Part shown: piece by piece, positions 61,579 to 64,000 of the stretch
Numbering within the stretch: the stretch's first letter is position 1
How the letters are laid out: the number at the start of each line of letters is the position of its first letter
From: Calendula officinalis
Taxonomy: Eukaryota > Streptophyta > Magnoliopsida > Asterales > Asteraceae
Assembly (NCBI GenBank): GCA_963853835.1
Contig: OY970824.1
Coordinates: 69,574,372-69,638,371, forward strand
DNA length: 64,000 bases
Direction: 5' to 3'
Notes under the pieces: model-generated
The model's database searches: none
What the model saw: the letters and a program-made list of their open reading frames with translations, nothing else
Told to the model about the DNA's origin: nothing
Translations under genes and position numbers: made by a program

Positions 61579-62024
61579 CTTGAGAATGAGGATACACTAT
61601 GTATTATTAGTAAGGGCAACTTGCATAAAATAAAAAGATATTATTAGATGATTTTTAATTATGATAATTAACTATCAAAATTTTCAAATAATAGCAACAA
61701 ACTTTTGAATTTTTGTAATTTTAGTAACGATTTACCTCGAATGATGGCAGTCGGTATTTTTTAATGAAGTAGTTGATTATTAACTTTTCTCCTTTTATTC
61801 CAATTAATCTTAAACTGATTTGAGGCATAATTCTTAAATAGTTCATCCATGTCGATCCCTTCATCCTCTTCTATAGAATACTGAATAACGTCATCCCGTT
61901 AAAAAGTTTCCTAAATTGCAAAAATATAAATTGTCAGTTGCAATTTTTGAAAAATTTGATAATTGATTGCTAGAATTAGGAATCACATAGCTATTTTATG
62001 CGATTTGCCAATAAAATGTTTTTA
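61579..62024. other. Intergenic, nothing recognised
   Basis: AT-rich. It contains only the hAT 8-bp duplication (start) and the first SINE target duplication (62010-62024). Confidence 0.4.
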
Positions 62025-62485
62025 CCAAAGGGTATGTGGCCTAGCGTTATGGTGTTATCCCCCATCCTTGGGGTCGAGGGTTCAAATCTCGTCGTGGACA
62101 CAAGTGGGTGGTAAGTGTAAGTTTGTGGGGTTCCATCTTAAAACCAATTGGTTGTAAGGGGAGTAGCCCATGACCCTTATAAGCACATTACTGGTTCATA
62201 TTTTGTCCAATGTGGGACATCTCAACACGCCCCCTCACGTGTGGCGTCATTTTCTTTTCGCGCCTAACACGTGGATATTTTTTATGGGTTACGTGTGGTC
62301 CGTGTGGCCGTTTGACCAACTACGGGTGAACCTTGCTCTGATACCATGTAAGTTTGTGGGGTTCCATCTTAAAACCAATTGGTTGTAAGAGGTGTAGCCC
62401 ATGACCCTTATAAGCACATTACTGGTTCATATTTTGTCCAATGTGGGACATCTCAACAGTAAGGATTTGCCGTTCAAAAAAATAA
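62025..62485 (+). mobile_element. SINE split by a TRIM insertion
   Basis: tRNA-like head with A box TGGCCTAGCGTTATGG (62037-62052) and B box GGGTTCAAATCTC (about 62078-62090). The tail TTGCCGTTC then A-rich (62467-62485) lies on the other side of the TRIM. The flanking 15-bp duplication AATAAAATGTTTTTA is at 62010-62024 and 62486-62500. Without the TRIM and its extra GTAAG the SINE is about 113 bp. Confidence 0.88.
62116..62458 (-). mobile_element. TRIM (terminal-repeat retrotransposon in miniature)
   Basis: Two identical-length 112-bp LTRs (62116-62227 and 62347-62458) surround a 119-bp interior. On the minus strand each LTR starts TGTTGAGATGTCCCACATTG and ends AACTTACA. Right after the 5' LTR comes the initiator-Met primer site TGGTATCAGAGC (plus strand 62335-62346), and before the 3' LTR a purine tract (complement of CGCCCCCTCACG). 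The 5-bp duplication GTAAG is at 62111-62115 and 62459-62463. No coding capacity. Confidence 0.95.
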
Positions 62486-62500
62486 AATAAAATGTTTTTA

Positions 62501-62984
62501 TATTTTTGTCATATTAGTCTAGCAAATTTGTCGGGGTGAGCATTTCGGCCGAAAACCGAAACGAAAACCATCTGAAATCGAACTGAAAATATGTAATTGG
62601 TTCGGTTTTGAAAATAGGGAGTGATTTTCATACCAGATCTTTTAATTCATCTACCACAACTATAGCTTTACATGCTTGTATAATTAGCTGTAAAACTTGT
62701 ACAGTGTAGTATAAGAAGTAAAATTTATGGTACATAAATGAATTCCCTTTGAAAATTCATCATTTTCGGTTTCAGTCCTCGGATATGGATGGACATTTTG
62801 GGTTAAAAAACTCGAACCTAATCAAAACTGAAAATATATAATGAGTTCAATTTTAAATATTTATCATTTTCTATTTTGTAACTATCAGTTTCAAATCAAT
62901 TTGGTTTCGTGTTCTTCCTTGCAAATTTGATAAAAGGTTTTATATTTTTGTCGTAGTCATTAAAAGGTTTTTATATCGGAAAAG
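62501..62984. other. Intergenic with eroded hAT-like debris
   Basis: 62533-62600 (GGGGTGAGCATTTCGGCCGA, AACCGAAACG) resembles the start of a hAT MITE, and TCGGTTT/ATCGAAC words recur to 62890, but no matching right end is clear. Confidence 0.4.
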
Positions 62985-63014
62985 AAGCCCACGCCGGTGG
63001 AGTTGGTGGTTGAG

Positions 63015-63179
63015 ATGGAAGAGGAAGCATCGACGATGGAGATGGACGTCGATGATGATGCGGAAGCACTTGATATCTTCAGAGAAGGCCACTTAGACAC
63101 CACCGACCACCGCCGTCTTTCCGATTCCGATTTCTTCAACTCATTCGAAGACGATTTCAATGATGCAGACATCAATTGA
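63015..63179 (+). CDS. SMAP1: Small acidic protein, SMAP1-like
   Basis: 54 residues, MEEEASTMEMDVDDDAEAL through the terminal FFNSFEDDFNDADIN. The DADFFN.F.DDF.D.DIN C-terminus is the hallmark of plant SMAP1/SMAP2, a ~60-residue acidic protein that in Arabidopsis is needed for response to the auxin analogue 2,4-D. The same frame is open upstream (KKPTPVELVVE) without an ATG, and an AG at 62983-62984 could be a splice acceptor. The true start may therefore lie in an undetected upstream exon. Confidence 0.75.
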   Translation: MEEEASTMEMDVDDDAEALDIFREGHLDTTDHRRLSDSDFFNSFEDDFNDADIN

Positions 63180-64000
63180 TGTTATCATCTCCGATCTCCA
63201 CTGTTGGTAACGGCTTCGATTTTGCAATTTCATTTTGCCCTATTTGCTGAGTGTATGTGTATTATAGGGCAAATCAACCATAATTCGATCGTTGCTAGCT
63301 TTCTACCTACTTGTAATTTGTGAGCTACATTGATTTTATGTTTTATACTTAAATCTGTTACTCAATTCAGCACCGTGTCCTTTCAATTGTGATAAGGATC
63401 AAATGGAAATCAGATAACACACAAGAACAGCTTATGAAATTCAAATTAACTTGAGAGCAACTCTCTAAATTCTAAATTTCATTCAATTGATCAAAAGATA
63501 GGGTTCTTACCTCAGGAGATAAGGCTTCATACCCTATAATATGAAAGTACAAGTTTTAATGCCTAAAGGACTAACTGACCTAAGAGACTATCAATATAAC
63601 ACGTCTTACTAGAAGACTAAGGGGGTGTTTGGGATTACTTATTAAAAATAGATTATGCGTTTTGAAAACGGATAATCAGATAAGCAGCGGTTACAAACGT
63701 TATTCTGAAAGATAGTGTTTGGATTTGATTATACTGTTTGAAATCACAATAATCAGATAATCATTTTTTTTAGTGTTTGACAAATCTAATTAATATTTGA
63801 TTAAAGAGGTAAAATGACCAAAATAGACATTTTGCAAAAACATATATCTAAATCACATTTTGTAAACTATCACCTGCAGCAAATTTTATATTTTTTTAAA
63901 ATGAAATGATTTCATATGTGAAGAACGTAACTAGCAACGTGTCCAGATGATGACAGAACAAACAGTATAAGCTAAAAATTAGAGCAGGACTTTCATCGAA
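63180..64000. other. 3' region of the SMAP1-like gene and start of an unfinished repeat
   Basis: 63180-63350 fits a 3' UTR (TTTTATGTTTTATAC, AATAAA-like). From about 63622 GGGGGTGTTTGGGATTACTT and repeated ATAATCAGATAA words look like the left end of a MITE that leaves the window. No gene seen. Confidence 0.4.

Noticed and set aside
62031..62100. tRNA gene
   Set aside because: A and B boxes are present, but there is no acceptor-stem pairing or clear anticodon arm. A 15-bp target duplication and A-rich tail show it is a SINE head.

Overview
The window is nuclear DNA of a flowering plant, very probably a eudicot. It is AT-rich, host genes have many short introns with GT-AG borders, and three proteins belong to plant-type families (a plastid two-RRM ribonucleoprotein, plastid isopropylmalate isomerase large subunit, SUVH histone methyltransferase). 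The host genus cannot be proved from sequence; the repeat content would fit an asterid such as Asteraceae, but that is a guess.

Host genes: (1) 16-1467 (+), chloroplast cp33-type RNA-binding protein, 4 exons; (2) 1741-5285 (-), 3-isopropylmalate dehydratase large subunit, 15 exons, every junction in frame; (3) 8490-10496 (-), intronless SUVH1/3-type SET-domain protein; (4) 52839-57665 (+), DEAD-box RNA helicase 13 (MAK5/DDX24 type), 13 exons; (5) 58085-58721 (-), small membrane protein of unknown role, two exons, possibly frameshifted; (6) 63015-63179 (+), SMAP1-like small acidic protein. These are ordinary single-copy type genes and sit at the two ends of the window.

Between them lies about 40 kb of transposable elements. 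10.9-18.5 kb is an AT-rich, internally duplicated block with Helitron-like 5' ends. It is split by a 4.65-kb Mutator-like element (12914-17565) with 10-bp target duplications and a wrecked FAR1-type transposase. 18537 to about 31101 is a roughly 12.6-kb Helitron carrying a 10-exon RPA70-like gene, a broken Rep-helicase gene and, on the opposite strand, one clean captured exon of a DHHC palmitoyltransferase. 31.1-35.8 kb holds two related non-autonomous Helitron copies that share the same 3' hairpin. 35.8-37.7 kb holds three inverted-repeat elements and TA microsatellites. 37.7-48.7 kb is a Ty3/gypsy chromovirus array of about one and a half units (integrase end, LTR, full gag-pol, LTR, stub of the next unit) with filler DNA at its left edge.

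The remaining intergenic DNA carries nested small elements whose order of insertion can be read directly: a hAT MITE in the end of a Stowaway MITE (49.7-50.5 kb), a Stowaway-like MITE in a hAT MITE whose sister copy preserves the empty site (60.7-61.6 against 52.0-52.6 kb), and a TRIM retrotransposon inside a SINE (62.0-62.5 kb). A SINE with a 16-bp target duplication sits just upstream of the isopropylmalate isomerase start codon. No rRNA, functional tRNA, CRISPR or organellar segment was seen.
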